Shown in pieces: positions 17,219 to 25,600 of a stretch of 64,000 bases of DNA; positions within the stretch are counted from its first letter, which is position 1, and each line of letters opens with the position of its first letter. Position numbers and translations under genes: made by a program. The notes under the pieces were generated by a model, which saw nothing but the letters and a program-made list of their open reading frames with translations, was not told the origin of the DNA and did not search any database. Source of the stretch: Marinomonas rhizomae (GTDB lineage Bacteria > Pseudomonadota > Gammaproteobacteria > Pseudomonadales > Marinomonadaceae); contig NZ_CP073343.1 of the NCBI RefSeq assembly GCF_024397855.1, forward strand, positions 62,001 through 126,000. Reading direction: 5' to 3'.

Positions 17219-20143
17219 ATGAACACAGCCACAACTGATAAAGACTCAATTGCTGATAAAACCGCTCAATATCGCGATGTGTATTTTGCTTTGAAAGACG
17301 CGAAAAGTGGCGCGATTGAGGAATCTCGATTGATCCGTGATCCACTGCGTACCTTGGCGTACGGCACGGATGCGAGTTTTTATCGGCTGATTCCGCAATT
17401 GGTGGTACGAGTTGATAATGAAGTGGAAGTGCAATTGGTGCTGAAAGAAGCCAGAAAGCGCAATTTCCCAGTGACATTTCGAGCGGCAGGAACGAGTTTA
17501 TCTGGGCAAGCGGTAACCGATTCTATCTTGATACAATTGTCTGATAATTGGAAAGGTCATCGAGTACATGAACATGGTCACAGCATTTCGCTTCAGCCTG
17601 GCATAATTGGCGCGCGAGCGAACCAACTGCTTGCGCCCTTCCAGCGTAAAATTGGCCCTGACCCAGCATCTATTAATGCTTGTATGATTGGTGGAATCGC
17701 TGCCAACAACGCCAGCGGCATGTGTTGTGGCACAGCGCAGAACAGCTATCACACTATAAAAAGCGCAAGACTGATTTTTGCCGATGGCTCTTTGTTAGAT
17801 ACCGCGGACGAGGCCAGTCGTTTGGCGTTTGGCAATCGCAACGCTGACTTGCTCGATACGCTCAATCGTTTGTCTAAAAGCGTGCAAGGCAATTCAGAAT
17901 TAGCCGAAAAAATCAGACACAAATATCGTCTAAAAAACACCACGGGATACAGTTTAAACAGCTTAACCGATTACCAAGATCCGTTTGATATCTTGCTGCA
18001 TTTGATGATTGGCTCCGAAGGCACCTTGGGTTTTATCAGTGAAGTGACCTATGAAACCGTGCTTGATCATCCAATAAAAGCGGCAGCGATGATCTTTTTT
18101 GACGATATGGAAATCACCTGTCGAGCGGTGACGGCGTTAAAAAGTTCACCTGTGTCTGCCGTGGAATTGATAGATCGCGCGGGCCTGCGAGCCGTAGAGG
18201 GCAAACCGGGCATGCCGGAAATATTGTCGTCTTTAGGTTCACAGGCGGCCGGTTTATTGGTTGACGTACGCGCGGCTGATGCCGACGAATTAGAAGCCAA
18301 TTTAGCCTTAGTGAAACAAGCATTAAGTGGCCAAGAAACACTGAATCCTATTGAATTTACTCAAGACAAAGTCATCTACGATTCCTATTGGAAGATTCGC
18401 AAGGGCTTGTTCCCTGCCGTTGGTGCGGTGCGACCAGTTGGTACTACTGTCATCATTGAAGACGTCGCCTTCCCTGTCGAACAGCTTGCGGAAGGTGTTT
18501 TGGAGCTACAAGGCGTGTTTCAAAAACATGGTTACCGTGAAGCGATTTTGTTTGGTCATGCATTAGAAGGCAATTTGCACTTTGTTTTTACCCAAGGTTT
18601 TGATGATCCGGAGGAAGTGACACGCTACGAGCAGTTAATGGATGAAGTCGCGCAATTAGTTGCGGTGAAATACCAAGGCTCGCTAAAAGCAGAACATGGC
18701 ACGGGCCGTAACATGGCGCCTTATGTGGAATTGGAATGGGGCAAAGAAGCTTATAACATCATGTGGGAAATCAAACGCGCCTTTGACCCGCAAGGCTTGC
18801 TGAACCCAGATGTGATTTTATCCCACAATGCCAACTTGCATGTGCAGAACCTCAAGCCTTTGCCAAAGGCAAACGACAAGGTAGATACCTGCATTGAGTG
18901 TGGTTTCTGCGAATCCTCTTGTCCGTCCAAATCCATTACCTTAACGCCGCGTCAGCGCATTGTGATTTGGCGTGAGATTCAGCGATTAACCGCAATGGGT
19001 ACAGATCCGAAACGCTTAGCAGAGCTGAAAAAAGAGTATGATTATCAAGGGGTTGATACCTGTGCTGGCTGTGGCTTGTGTTCGATGCAGTGTCCCGTTG
19101 GCATCAATACCGGCGATTTAACCCGTGAATTACGCCATGATCGTCACCCAGACAGCAAAGTCGGTTATTGGATTGCTGATCATTTTGAAGGCGTGACCAA
19201 AACAGCCAAAGTCGGCCTCAACCTTGCCAGCGGCACGCGTCGTATTATTGGCGATTCAGGAATGACGGCCATTACCTCGGTAATGAATAAAGTTTCCCAA
19301 GGCGCTGTACCGAAGTGGCATAAACAAATACCCAGCGCAGCGTCCCCTTTGAAGTCTATTCCTGTTATTCAATGTAATGATATTCAAAGTAATGAGATGC
19401 AAGCGGATGACAGGCAGAAAGAAGTGATTTACTTCCCCAGCTGCGCGACTCGCGTCATGGGCGCAGGGCCGAATGCCGAAGATAAACGCTCCGTCATGGC
19501 GGTGATGTTCTCTGTATTGAAAAAAGCAGGCTACAAAGTCACTGTACCCAAAGACATCGAAAACCAATGCTGTGGCATGGCATTTCAATCCAAAGGCCAA
19601 TTCGACGCTGCCAACCAAAAAGCCAACGATCTCAATAATTTACTACTCGAAGCCAGCGATAACGGACGAATCCCTATCGTCTGCGATGTCAGCCCTTGCT
19701 TGCTACGAATGCAAGAAAGCCTTGATCCTTGTTTAAAACTGCACGAGCAAGTTGGATTTGTATCGACCCATGTCATGCAAAATCTCACGGTGAAGGAAAA
19801 ACTCAGCAAAATCGCCCTGCATGTGACTTGTAGCACAACCCGCATGGGGCTCGCTGACAGCTTCGTACAGCTTGCTCATCAACTGGCTGACGAAGTGGTG
19901 ATTCCGCCAGACATTACCTGCTGTGGCTTTGCTGGCGACAAAGGCTTCTCCACTCCAGAGCTCAACGCCAGCGCCTTGAAAACCCTAGCCAAAGCCGTAG
20001 AAGGCTGCGAAGCGGGCTATTCCAACAGCCGCACCTGCGAGATTGGCTTAACCGAACACAGCGGCATCGAGTATCAATCCATCGTCTACCTTGTAGATCA
20101 ATTAACTCAATCTGTAGGCCGGATGAGGGAGGGACGACCGTAA
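17219..20143 (+). CDS. dld: D-lactate dehydrogenase, FAD and 4Fe-4S (LldE/Dld-II type)
   Basis: A 974-residue membrane-peripheral oxidase feeding D-lactate electrons to quinone. An FAD_binding_4 domain (about 40-270) contains FRAAGTSLSGQAV and PDPASINACMIGG. A FAD-oxidase C domain runs to about 520 with LKAEHGTGRNMAP. Ferredoxin-like 4Fe-4S motifs are CIECGFCESSCP (about 558) and CAGCGLCSMQCP (about 614). Two CCG-type cysteine blocks follow, NQCCGMAF (about 783) and TCCGFAGDKG (about 900). This is the fused form of Pseudomonas and Shewanella D-lactate dehydrogenases. Start at 17219 follows GGGA; a GTG at 17207 is the alternative. The last nine codons and stop come from a REP-like repeat. Confidence 0.92.
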   Translation: MNTATTDKDSIADKTAQYRDVYFALKDAKSGAIEESRLIRDPLRTLAYGTDASFYRLIPQLVVRVDNEVEVQLVLKEARKRNFPVTFRAAGTSLSGQAVTDSILIQLSDNWKGHRVHEHGHSISLQPGIIGARANQLLAPFQRKIGPDPASINACMIGGIAANNASGMCCGTAQNSYHTIKSARLIFADGSLLDTADEASRLAFGNRNADLLDTLNRLSKSVQGNSELAEKIRHKYRLKNTTGYSLNSLTDYQDPFDILLHLMIGSEGTLGFISEVTYETVLDHPIKAAAMIFFDDMEITCRAVTALKSSPVSAVELIDRAGLRAVEGKPGMPEILSSLGSQAAGLLVDVRAADADELEANLALVKQALSGQETLNPIEFTQDKVIYDSYWKIRKGLFPAVGAVRPVGTTVIIEDVAFPVEQLAEGVLELQGVFQKHGYREAILFGHALEGNLHFVFTQGFDDPEEVTRYEQLMDEVAQLVAVKYQGSLKAEHGTGRNMAPYVELEWGKEAYNIMWEIKRAFDPQGLLNPDVILSHNANLHVQNLKPLPKANDKVDTCIECGFCESSCPSKSITLTPRQRIVIWREIQRLTAMGTDPKRLAELKKEYDYQGVDTCAGCGLCSMQCPVGINTGDLTRELRHDRHPDSKVGYWIADHFEGVTKTAKVGLNLASGTRRIIGDSGMTAITSVMNKVSQGAVPKWHKQIPSAASPLKSIPVIQCNDIQSNEMQADDRQKEVIYFPSCATRVMGAGPNAEDKRSVMAVMFSVLKKAGYKVTVPKDIENQCCGMAFQSKGQFDAANQKANDLNNLLLEASDNGRIPIVCDVSPCLLRMQESLDPCLKLHEQVGFVSTHVMQNLTVKEKLSKIALHVTCSTTRMGLADSFVQLAHQLADEVVIPPDITCCGFAGDKGFSTPELNASALKTLAKAVEGCEAGYSNSRTCEIGLTEHSGIEYQSIVYLVDQLTQSVGRMREGRP

Positions 20144-20241
20144 TCCGGCGTTGTTTTGATCGAAGAAAAGGATGATGCCATGTATTTTTTGATATGTGGT
20201 AATGCCGGATTACACCTCGTCCCTCGGTTCATCCGGCCTAC
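20114..20241. repeat. paired inverted REP-like element overlapping dld 3' end
   Basis: Left arm 20114-20150 begins GTAGGCCGGATGAGGGAGGG; right arm 20204-20241 is its imperfect reverse complement, ending TTCATCCGGCCTAC. The arms span 37-38 bp with a 53-bp core. The family is different from the C/G-rich one at 9700 and 12735. The dld stop codon (20141-20143) lies within the left arm, so the repeat overlaps coding sequence. It may stabilise or terminate the transcript. Confidence 0.85.
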
Positions 20242-20346
20242 AAAACTGTCTAGTCAAAGGACACCTAGCGGGCGTTCTCGCTTTAGCGCCGAAGCGAGGG
20301 TTGATCTAGTGACAGGTACCGAAAAATCTGAAGGCAAAACTGCGGA

Positions 20347-21153
20347 CTAGAGCATAAACGTCGAGTACAAGCCAAATCCGCAGACGGTGAGTAGCGCCCA
20401 GCCGACGAATTGGAAGAAGACGGGTGTTTCGGCTTTTTGAATGCGGTTGTGTAGTTTTTGTCCAAAGACGTGACCAATCAAGGCGCAAGGTAGTAACCAC
20501 AATTGATGGATCAGTTGTAAGTCGATATCGGCGATGAGAAAGGACACCATTTTGATCATTACCAGAATGAACCAAAGTACGAATAAGGTATCACGCAGTT
20601 GGTGGCGTGGGACCTTGGTGGCGAAGACGGAGACGATGAGCGGTGCGCCGATTAAGGAGGTGCCGCTAACGTAACCGCCAAGCATGAGGAAAATGGTGTC
20701 GAGGAATTTGTTGTTGGTATAAAACGGCTTATTCAATATGTAAGACACGGCAAAAACGGCGACGATGACAAAAATCACGCCTGTCACTATGTTGCCCGGT
20801 AAGGTTAATAAGCCAAATACACCGATCAATTTCGGCACTATCATGATGCCGAGGGCTTTTTTTAAATAACCCCAAGCGATGTTGCCCTGTGCTTCTTGTG
20901 GTGCTTCACCGCGCTCAGCTGCGAGCTTGGCTTGTTGTTTTGTCGCTCTTGATCCTTGCCATGCAATCCAGCTGGAAAACACCAGAAGGTGGATGGAAAT
21001 GATCGGTAAAAATAACAAAGGATCGTTTTTTACTAACAATAGGAAAGGCAAAGCGAGTACGGCGCCGCCAAATCCTAAGCCACTGCGGACAAAGCCGCTC
21101 CATATAAAAATGGCGCCGATTAAGGCGTATTGCCACCAGAGTAAGTGTTCCAT
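20347..21153 (-). CDS. TSUP (TauE/SafE) family membrane transporter
   Basis: 268 residues with about eight hydrophobic segments in two similar halves. The first half holds IWSGFVRSGLGFGGAVLALPF and the second YVSGTSLIGAPLIVSVFA, the paired glycine/proline motifs of TSUP permeases. Members export sulfite, sulfoacetate or related organosulfur anions. Nearby genes do not identify the substrate. GATCAACATGG context has weak Shine-Dalgarno support, but the length and N-terminus fit. Facing dld across a repeat element, it is probably transcribed alone. Confidence 0.88.
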   Translation of the reverse strand: MEHLLWWQYALIGAIFIWSGFVRSGLGFGGAVLALPFLLLVKNDPLLFLPIISIHLLVFSSWIAWQGSRATKQQAKLAAERGEAPQEAQGNIAWGYLKKALGIMIVPKLIGVFGLLTLPGNIVTGVIFVIVAVFAVSYILNKPFYTNNKFLDTIFLMLGGYVSGTSLIGAPLIVSVFATKVPRHQLRDTLFVLWFILVMIKMVSFLIADIDLQLIHQLWLLPCALIGHVFGQKLHNRIQKAETPVFFQFVGWALLTVCGFGLYSTFML

Positions 21154-21236
21154 GTTGATCCTTGTTTAGAGCGGGTCTGTCGTTATTCGAATGATAGTGT
21201 AACCAAAGTTGTCTTTTTAAACTCTTGCTTTTTAGG

Positions 21237-22127
21237 CTAAGGGCTTGAGTGAAACCATGTTTGCTGCTCGAGAAACTGAGTTAATTCGTCGCGCAATAAT
21301 TTGGCTCTGGCTGATAAGCTACGTCGATAAGGCCAGACAAGAAAAATCTCTCGATTTTGACCACGCCATTCAGGTAAAACTCGAACCAGTTCGCCCGTTT
21401 CAAGGGCATTCATCACCATACTCATGGGCATTAAGGCAATGCCTGCACCCGCTTTAGCAAGATTTAGGGTGATGGTCATATCGTTACTAAGGTGTCGGTG
21501 TTCTTTGTTGAGTGGATGAAGATCTCCTTGCTGATTCATCAGTAGCCAGTCAGAAAAAATATGCGATGCAATGCTCGGCGCTTGCTGTAAGTCTTCTATC
21601 GTTTTAGGGAGTAAGAAGGAGGCTTTTGGTGAAGCAACTAAGATTGGAACAATGTGGCCTAGTTTCTTCTGAATCAATGATGAGCTGGGTTGATTGCCTG
21701 AACGTAGAGCAATGTCAGCTCGAGTGTCTCTGATGTCTTGAAGGGAATTGCTAAGCTCGATATTTAATTCGATGTTGGGATGTCTCTGAACAAAATCTTG
21801 CCAAAATGCATCCAATGGCCCACTGCCTAAATTCACCGGTGCGAGCACTTTGAGGTCGCCTATTAGACTGTTAAGCGTTTGATCTAAATTAGAAATACGC
21901 TGGTCTAATGCATCGATAAACTCGGCGCATTCTTCGTAGTAACTTTCTCCTACCGGCGTGAGCTTGAGGCCTTTGGTAGAACGATGTAGTAACTCACAGC
22001 CAAGTTTTTGCTCAAGAGCGCTGATACGGCGAGATACGGTGGCGATAGTCATATCAAGATGCTGGGCAGCAGCCGTCAGACTATGTTTATTGGCGGCAGT
22101 GATAAAAATCTTTAGGTCATCAAGCAT
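21237..22127 (-). CDS. LysR family transcriptional regulator
   Basis: The N-terminal HTH (DLKIFITAANKHSLTAAAQHLDMTIATVSRRISALEQKLG region, residues 4-45) is canonical, followed by a two-lobe periplasmic-binding-like effector domain (about 90-290). Length 296 aa is standard. It is divergent from a small DUF2798 membrane protein gene, the classical arrangement for LysR control of a neighbour. Two AT-rich palindromes in the intergenic region are candidate binding sites. The CrgA-like branch (many regulators of small-molecule stress) seems closest; the effector is unknown. Confidence 0.92.
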   Translation of the reverse strand: MLDDLKIFITAANKHSLTAAAQHLDMTIATVSRRISALEQKLGCELLHRSTKGLKLTPVGESYYEECAEFIDALDQRISNLDQTLNSLIGDLKVLAPVNLGSGPLDAFWQDFVQRHPNIELNIELSNSLQDIRDTRADIALRSGNQPSSSLIQKKLGHIVPILVASPKASFLLPKTIEDLQQAPSIASHIFSDWLLMNQQGDLHPLNKEHRHLSNDMTITLNLAKAGAGIALMPMSMVMNALETGELVRVLPEWRGQNREIFLVWPYRRSLSARAKLLRDELTQFLEQQTWFHSSP

Positions 22128-22145
22128 TTTGCATTTTCGTAATTT

Positions 22146-22177
22146 TGATTTTAAAAAATCAGTATATTTACAAATAT
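22146..22177. promoter_or_regulatory. two AT-rich palindromes, candidate LysR sites
   Basis: TGATTTT-AA-AAAATCA (22146-22161) and ATATTT-AC-AAATAT (22164-22177) lie immediately upstream of the lysR start and 100 bp before the DUF2798 gene. The spacing of two adjacent dyads suits a LysR tetramer. Confidence 0.45.
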
Positions 22178-22276
22178 TGTTGTTTGCTAGTATGAACTAA
22201 GAGTTTGAGTCGTTTACTTACTTTTCGTCTGGGGCACTCTATTTAGAGAAGGCGATAAGTTAATCAGGAGAGAAAA

Positions 22277-22492
22277 ATGAAACACAGAATACTGTTTGCC
22301 ATCTTAATGTCGTTTACTTTGTCATTGGTGATGTCAGCGTGGATTACTTTTTTGAATATTGGCGCTAGAGCTGATTTTATTGAATTATGGATGCATTCTT
22401 GGGTGCTCGCTTGGCCAGCTGCTGGCATTATTTCTTTTATTGCTGGGCCGTTTTTGCATGGTTTAGCGCATAAATTAGCGGCTAAAATCTAG
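22277..22492 (+). CDS. DUF2798 small membrane protein
   Basis: A 71-residue protein with two transmembrane helices (about 6-26 and 43-63) joined by a loop, containing LMSFTLSLVMSAWITFLN and WVLAWPAAGIISFIAGPFL, the pattern of the DUF2798 family. No function is established. TCAGGAGAG gives an excellent ribosome site. Divergent from a LysR regulator that probably controls it, and closed by a strong terminator. Confidence 0.88.
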   Translation: MKHRILFAILMSFTLSLVMSAWITFLNIGARADFIELWMHSWVLAWPAAGIISFIAGPFLHGLAHKLAAKI

Positions 22493-22532
22493 TATTCAAG
22501 ATAAGGCTTCCTTAAGTATAGAGCCAGAAACG

Positions 22533-22560
22533 AAAAACCCGCTTGGTCAGCGGGTTTTTT
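22533..22560. terminator. bidirectional intrinsic terminator
   Basis: AAAAACCCGCT pairs with AGCGGGTTTTTT around TTGGTC. A-run and T-run on both flanks allow it to end the DUF2798 transcript and the convergent AGCS gene. Confidence 0.88.
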
Positions 22561-22601
22561 GTGTTTGAAACAAGGCTAAGCCTGTTTTACAACAGTAGAA
22601 C

Positions 22602-24008
22602 TTATTTGCTTGGCTTTTCATCCCAAACGGTTAAGTCGATATCATCACGAATTTCTGGGTAGTCTTCTGAATTGAATACTGGTGTATGTGTTTTCAATTG
22701 ATTGAAATAGTCTTTGGTCAATTTCACAACTAAACCAGATAGCATCATGATGGCAATTAAGTTGATAGTTGCCATTAGACCCATAGCCGCATCAGCCGCA
22801 TTGAATACCATAGCGACGCTTTCGTAAGCACCCCAAGGGATCATGGCTAGCGCTAAAACTCGTAGAATGAAAATGCCTGGTTTGTTTGCCCATTTTAGGT
22901 AAGTTAGCGCGTTTTCTGCGTAGCTGTAGTTACCAATGATGGACGTAAAGGCAAAGAAGAAGATAGCGACGGCGACAAAGTACTGACCTGCGCTGCCCAC
23001 ATGATGCGTCAAGGCGGTTTGCGTTAAGTTAATCCCTGTTTCACCATTACCCAAAGCACCAGATAGCAAGATCATTAATGCAGTGGCAGTACAGATCAAA
23101 ATGGTATCGATGAATACACCTAAAGACTGCACCATACCCTGTGATGCTGGGTGATGAGGATTTGGTGTCGCTACGGCTGCGATATTTGGCGCAGAACCCA
23201 TACCCGCTTCATTAGAGAACAAACCACGTTTAACCCCGTTTAGCATCGCACCTAATACACCACCAGCAGCTTGTTCGATACCAAACGCGCTTTTGAAGAT
23301 TAATGCAAAGGCTGCAGGCACGTCGTTTATGTTGCTGAAAATCACATACAAAGCGAGCAATAGGTACAATACCGCCATGAATGGCACAACGATTTCAGCA
23401 AAACGAGCGATTTTCTTGATGCCACCAAAGATAACAATCGCGGCCAGAGCCATAATCACTAAGCCTGTTACACCTGTGTCTACACCGAATGCGCCTTTCA
23501 TTGCTCCAGCAATCGAGTTAGCTTGCACCGCGTTGAAGACCAAACCGAAAGCCAAGATAAGCGCGAGTGAGAAAACAGCGCCAGCCCAAGGAGCTTTTAA
23601 TCCTTTGCTGATGTAAAACGCTGGGCCGCCTCGCAGCTGACCATTTTGGTCGCGTACTTTATAAAGCTGGGCAAGGGAGCTTTCCGCGTAAGCGGTCGCC
23701 ATGCCTATGAGGGCAACAACCCACATCCAAAAAATGGCACCTGGGCCACCTAAAAACAAAGCAACAGCAACGCCTGTCATGTTGCCTGTTCCCACACGAG
23801 ACGCAAGGCTGGTACAAAGCGCTTGGAAAGGCGAAATGCCGCCGCGATCTGATTGTGGTGCTTTTAGAACAGTACGAATGAATTCTGGAAACCGACGGAT
23901 CTGAATAAAACCTAGACGCAAGGTGAAATACACACCAACTGCTAGTAGCCCGTAGATGAGGATATAGCCCCAGAAAATAGTGTTTAAAAAGTCTATGATG
24001 GCTGCCAT
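22602..24008 (-). CDS. alanine/glycine:cation symporter (AGCS family)
   Basis: 468 residues with about 10-11 hydrophobic segments. Family motifs are FQALCTSLASRVGTGNMTGVA (split over the second helix), the GPGAIFWMWVVALIGMATAYAESSLAQ block, and GLFSNEAGMGSAPN mid-protein, diagnostic for AlsT/DagA-type sodium:alanine or glycine symporters. GGGAGAGG precedes the ATG. It appears monocistronic. Whether alanine or glycine is preferred cannot be told. Confidence 0.93.
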   Translation of the reverse strand: MAAIIDFLNTIFWGYILIYGLLAVGVYFTLRLGFIQIRRFPEFIRTVLKAPQSDRGGISPFQALCTSLASRVGTGNMTGVAVALFLGGPGAIFWMWVVALIGMATAYAESSLAQLYKVRDQNGQLRGGPAFYISKGLKAPWAGAVFSLALILAFGLVFNAVQANSIAGAMKGAFGVDTGVTGLVIMALAAIVIFGGIKKIARFAEIVVPFMAVLYLLLALYVIFSNINDVPAAFALIFKSAFGIEQAAGGVLGAMLNGVKRGLFSNEAGMGSAPNIAAVATPNPHHPASQGMVQSLGVFIDTILICTATALMILLSGALGNGETGINLTQTALTHHVGSAGQYFVAVAIFFFAFTSIIGNYSYAENALTYLKWANKPGIFILRVLALAMIPWGAYESVAMVFNAADAAMGLMATINLIAIMMLSGLVVKLTKDYFNQLKTHTPVFNSEDYPEIRDDIDLTVWDEKPSK

Positions 24009-24154
24009 GTAGGCCTCTCCCGTTATTCGATAATATCGATTGTTTTATTGTTCGTGGGTTGAATATTGGAAAGATTTTTTTGATAAAAAGACCTTTCCAA
24101 GAAACGCGCGGAGTCGTAAAAAAGTGTGCAAGGGTAGCGATTTTATGGAAAACC

Positions 24155-24203
24155 GCAAGAAAAAAACCACTTCCATGCACATAAAAAGTGCATAAAAGTG
24201 GTT
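24155..24203 (-). terminator. intrinsic terminator of the PheRS-like gene
   Basis: On the minus strand AACCACTT and AAGTGGTT pair around an inner stem TGCAC/GTGCA, followed by a run of seven T residues. It begins 29 bp after the stop of the upstream gene. Confidence 0.85.
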
Positions 24204-24231
24204 GGGGGGTTGTAGGTGTTGGCCGTTTGAA

Positions 24232-25356
24232 TTAGTTTGCTAAGTAGTTATGTCCTTGATTTAGCGATAAATAAATTTCATTTCTCAGTTCGTTAGCGAG
24301 ACGAGTTGGTACGCTTTTGGTTGGATGACGCAAACTAATGCGTAACAGTAAATTGACGTGTGAAGGCGTCATTCCTAGCCTTTCTACCGCTGATTTTGGT
24401 AACTGTTGGTATTGTGTTCGAGATAAAAGTTTAAGCTCTTCTAGCCAATGGGCTTGTTCTCCTAAGGCGATACGAACTTGATCGCCGATAATGTCCATAT
24501 CGCAATTTTGGTCCACCACAATCGAAATATCTCGCTCGGCTTTGGGTTGTCGCGAGACGGGCCTCCAAGGGGATAAATCGAGCATTTGTTGCTCAATCCG
24601 TGGATCTGGATCTCGAAGCAATCGAATGTCGGGAATGCCTTTGCGCAGCATCAGTATTCTATCCAATCCTAACCCAATGGCGACGCCTGTATAGTCATTG
24701 CCTGGCCAACCATTTCTGGTTAATAAGTCTGGATCTATATTGCCGCACTCGCCTACTTCAATAAGACCTTGATCTTCCACAGCGTCTAGCTGAATGCCAT
24801 TCATGGTGTAAGGGTGCGGCGATTTGGATTGTTGTACGACATGATTCGGTAACAAGGTTTTCATCAGCGCTGAAATGGATTCTTTCAATATCTGATTGTC
24901 TTCTGCTTGATGTTTTGGCAATACAATCCAGATGTCCAGTTGATGAGGTTCTGCGCAATGCCAGCGATCAATGCAGTCGCGACGATAAACCAATCCGTGA
25001 CTGATTATCCCTATAGACTCCGGTCGCAGACTTTGCCAACTCTTTAACCAGGTTGGCACAGTACTGGATGTTTGCGTGCGTAGCATTAAGCTATTTGAAA
25101 TATAGCGGCTGTAGCGAGCGTCTCTTGATGCACCATCGGTCGGATAACCGAGGGCGTCGTAGTTTTCGTAGACCGGCACGATAGGATTGGCATTTACACG
25201 TTGTAAGTAACAAGGCCAAAGTGATGAAACTGCGGTTTCAGCTTCGCTAATGAGTTGCTGCATGGCATGTATGCCGTGACAAGGGTTGCTCAGGTCGCGT
25301 AGAGACAGTGCGTGAAGTAATTGCTCGTGGGTTAGATAGTTGTTGTGTGTAGACAT
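24232..25356 (-). CDS. single-chain phenylalanyl-tRNA synthetase-like protein
   Basis: A 374-residue class II synthetase fold resembling PheS fused to the FDX-ACB tRNA-binding domain of PheT, the architecture of mitochondrial PheRS. Seen: LMLRTQTSS (as PheS RLLRTQTS), motif 2 VYRRD, HQLD where PheS has HQME, IEVGECGNIDP, and motif 3 GLGLDRILMLRKGIPDIRLL. FDX-ACB begins at ERDISIVVD (about residue 280). The PheS FPFTEPS segment, whose two phenylalanines cradle the substrate ring, reads HPYTMNG here. The alanine of GFAFG is kept (GVAIG). No N-terminal coiled coil. Start at 25356 follows GGAG by seven bases. Catalytic residues look preserved but substrate choice probably differs; not the housekeeping enzyme, which has two subunits. 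Confidence 0.82.
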   Translation of the reverse strand: MSTHNNYLTHEQLLHALSLRDLSNPCHGIHAMQQLISEAETAVSSLWPCYLQRVNANPIVPVYENYDALGYPTDGASRDARYSRYISNSLMLRTQTSSTVPTWLKSWQSLRPESIGIISHGLVYRRDCIDRWHCAEPHQLDIWIVLPKHQAEDNQILKESISALMKTLLPNHVVQQSKSPHPYTMNGIQLDAVEDQGLIEVGECGNIDPDLLTRNGWPGNDYTGVAIGLGLDRILMLRKGIPDIRLLRDPDPRIEQQMLDLSPWRPVSRQPKAERDISIVVDQNCDMDIIGDQVRIALGEQAHWLEELKLLSRTQYQQLPKSAVERLGMTPSHVNLLLRISLRHPTKSVPTRLANELRNEIYLSLNQGHNYLAN

Positions 25357-25408
25357 AATAAAGCTCCATAAATCCAAGATAAAAAATTCAATGCAATCTT
25401 TTGGATTC

Positions 25409-25428
25409 CTCCGAGTCAGGACTCGGAG
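25409..25428 (-). promoter_or_regulatory. leader hairpin (segments 2 and 3) of PheRS-like gene
   Basis: CTCCGAGTC and GACTCGGAG form a 9-bp perfect stem 53 bp before the start codon. Segment 3 can alternatively pair with an identical upstream copy of segment 2 at 25486-25495, giving mutually exclusive folds. No immediate T-run follows; a run of six T lies about 20 bases further on. Confidence 0.6.
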
Positions 25429-25447
25429 AGAGCTTGTCTTTGAAAGG

Positions 25448-25534
25448 TTATTTCAGAAAGAGCAAAGCCGCCGCGTCCAGTTTAGGGACTCGGAGGCTGA
25501 TAAATCGATGTGATCGTGCAATAAGATACGTCAT
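25448..25534 (-). CDS. possible 28-codon leader peptide
   Basis: An ATG at 25534 opens a 28-residue frame (MTYLIARSHR..., ending AAALLFLK) that stops at 25448, before the hairpin at 25409-25428. Codons for LRVP fall exactly on the upstream repeat GGACTCGGAG. There is no Shine-Dalgarno, but a predicted promoter would start transcription at or next to the ATG, so leaderless translation is conceivable. It is not rich in Phe codons (two). Treat as a candidate only. Confidence 0.35.
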   Translation of the reverse strand: MTYLIARSHRFISLRVPKLDAAALLFLK

Positions 25535-25541
25535 GCTTTTG

Positions 25542-25570
25542 ATACTAGCAGGCTCGATTAGGAGGGACAA
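25542..25570 (-). promoter_or_regulatory. candidate promoter for leader and PheRS-like gene
   Basis: On the minus strand TTGTCC (25565-25570) and TAGTAT (25542-25547) are separated by 17 bp, each matching four of six sigma-70 positions. The -35 lies within the stem of the upstream gene's terminator-like hairpin. Confidence 0.4.
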
Positions 25571-25596
25571 GATCCTTTGATGCAGATCTTGTCCCT
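25564..25596 (-). terminator. terminator-like hairpin after NimA-type gene
   Basis: GGGACAAGATC pairs perfectly with GATCTTGTCCC (11 bp) around ten bases, starting just after the stop of the upstream gene on the minus strand. Only a weak T-rich tail (TCCTAAT) follows. Confidence 0.6.
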
Positions 25597-25600
25597 GAGG

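Noticed and set aside
17219-20143. Glycolate oxidase GlcD-GlcF fusion
   Set aside because: Length, fused order and the LldR-type operator favour D-lactate dehydrogenase; some glycolate activity cannot be excluded.
25448-25534. Classical Phe attenuation leader peptide
   Set aside because: Only two Phe codons and not consecutive; any leader role must sense something else, so I list it only as a candidate.
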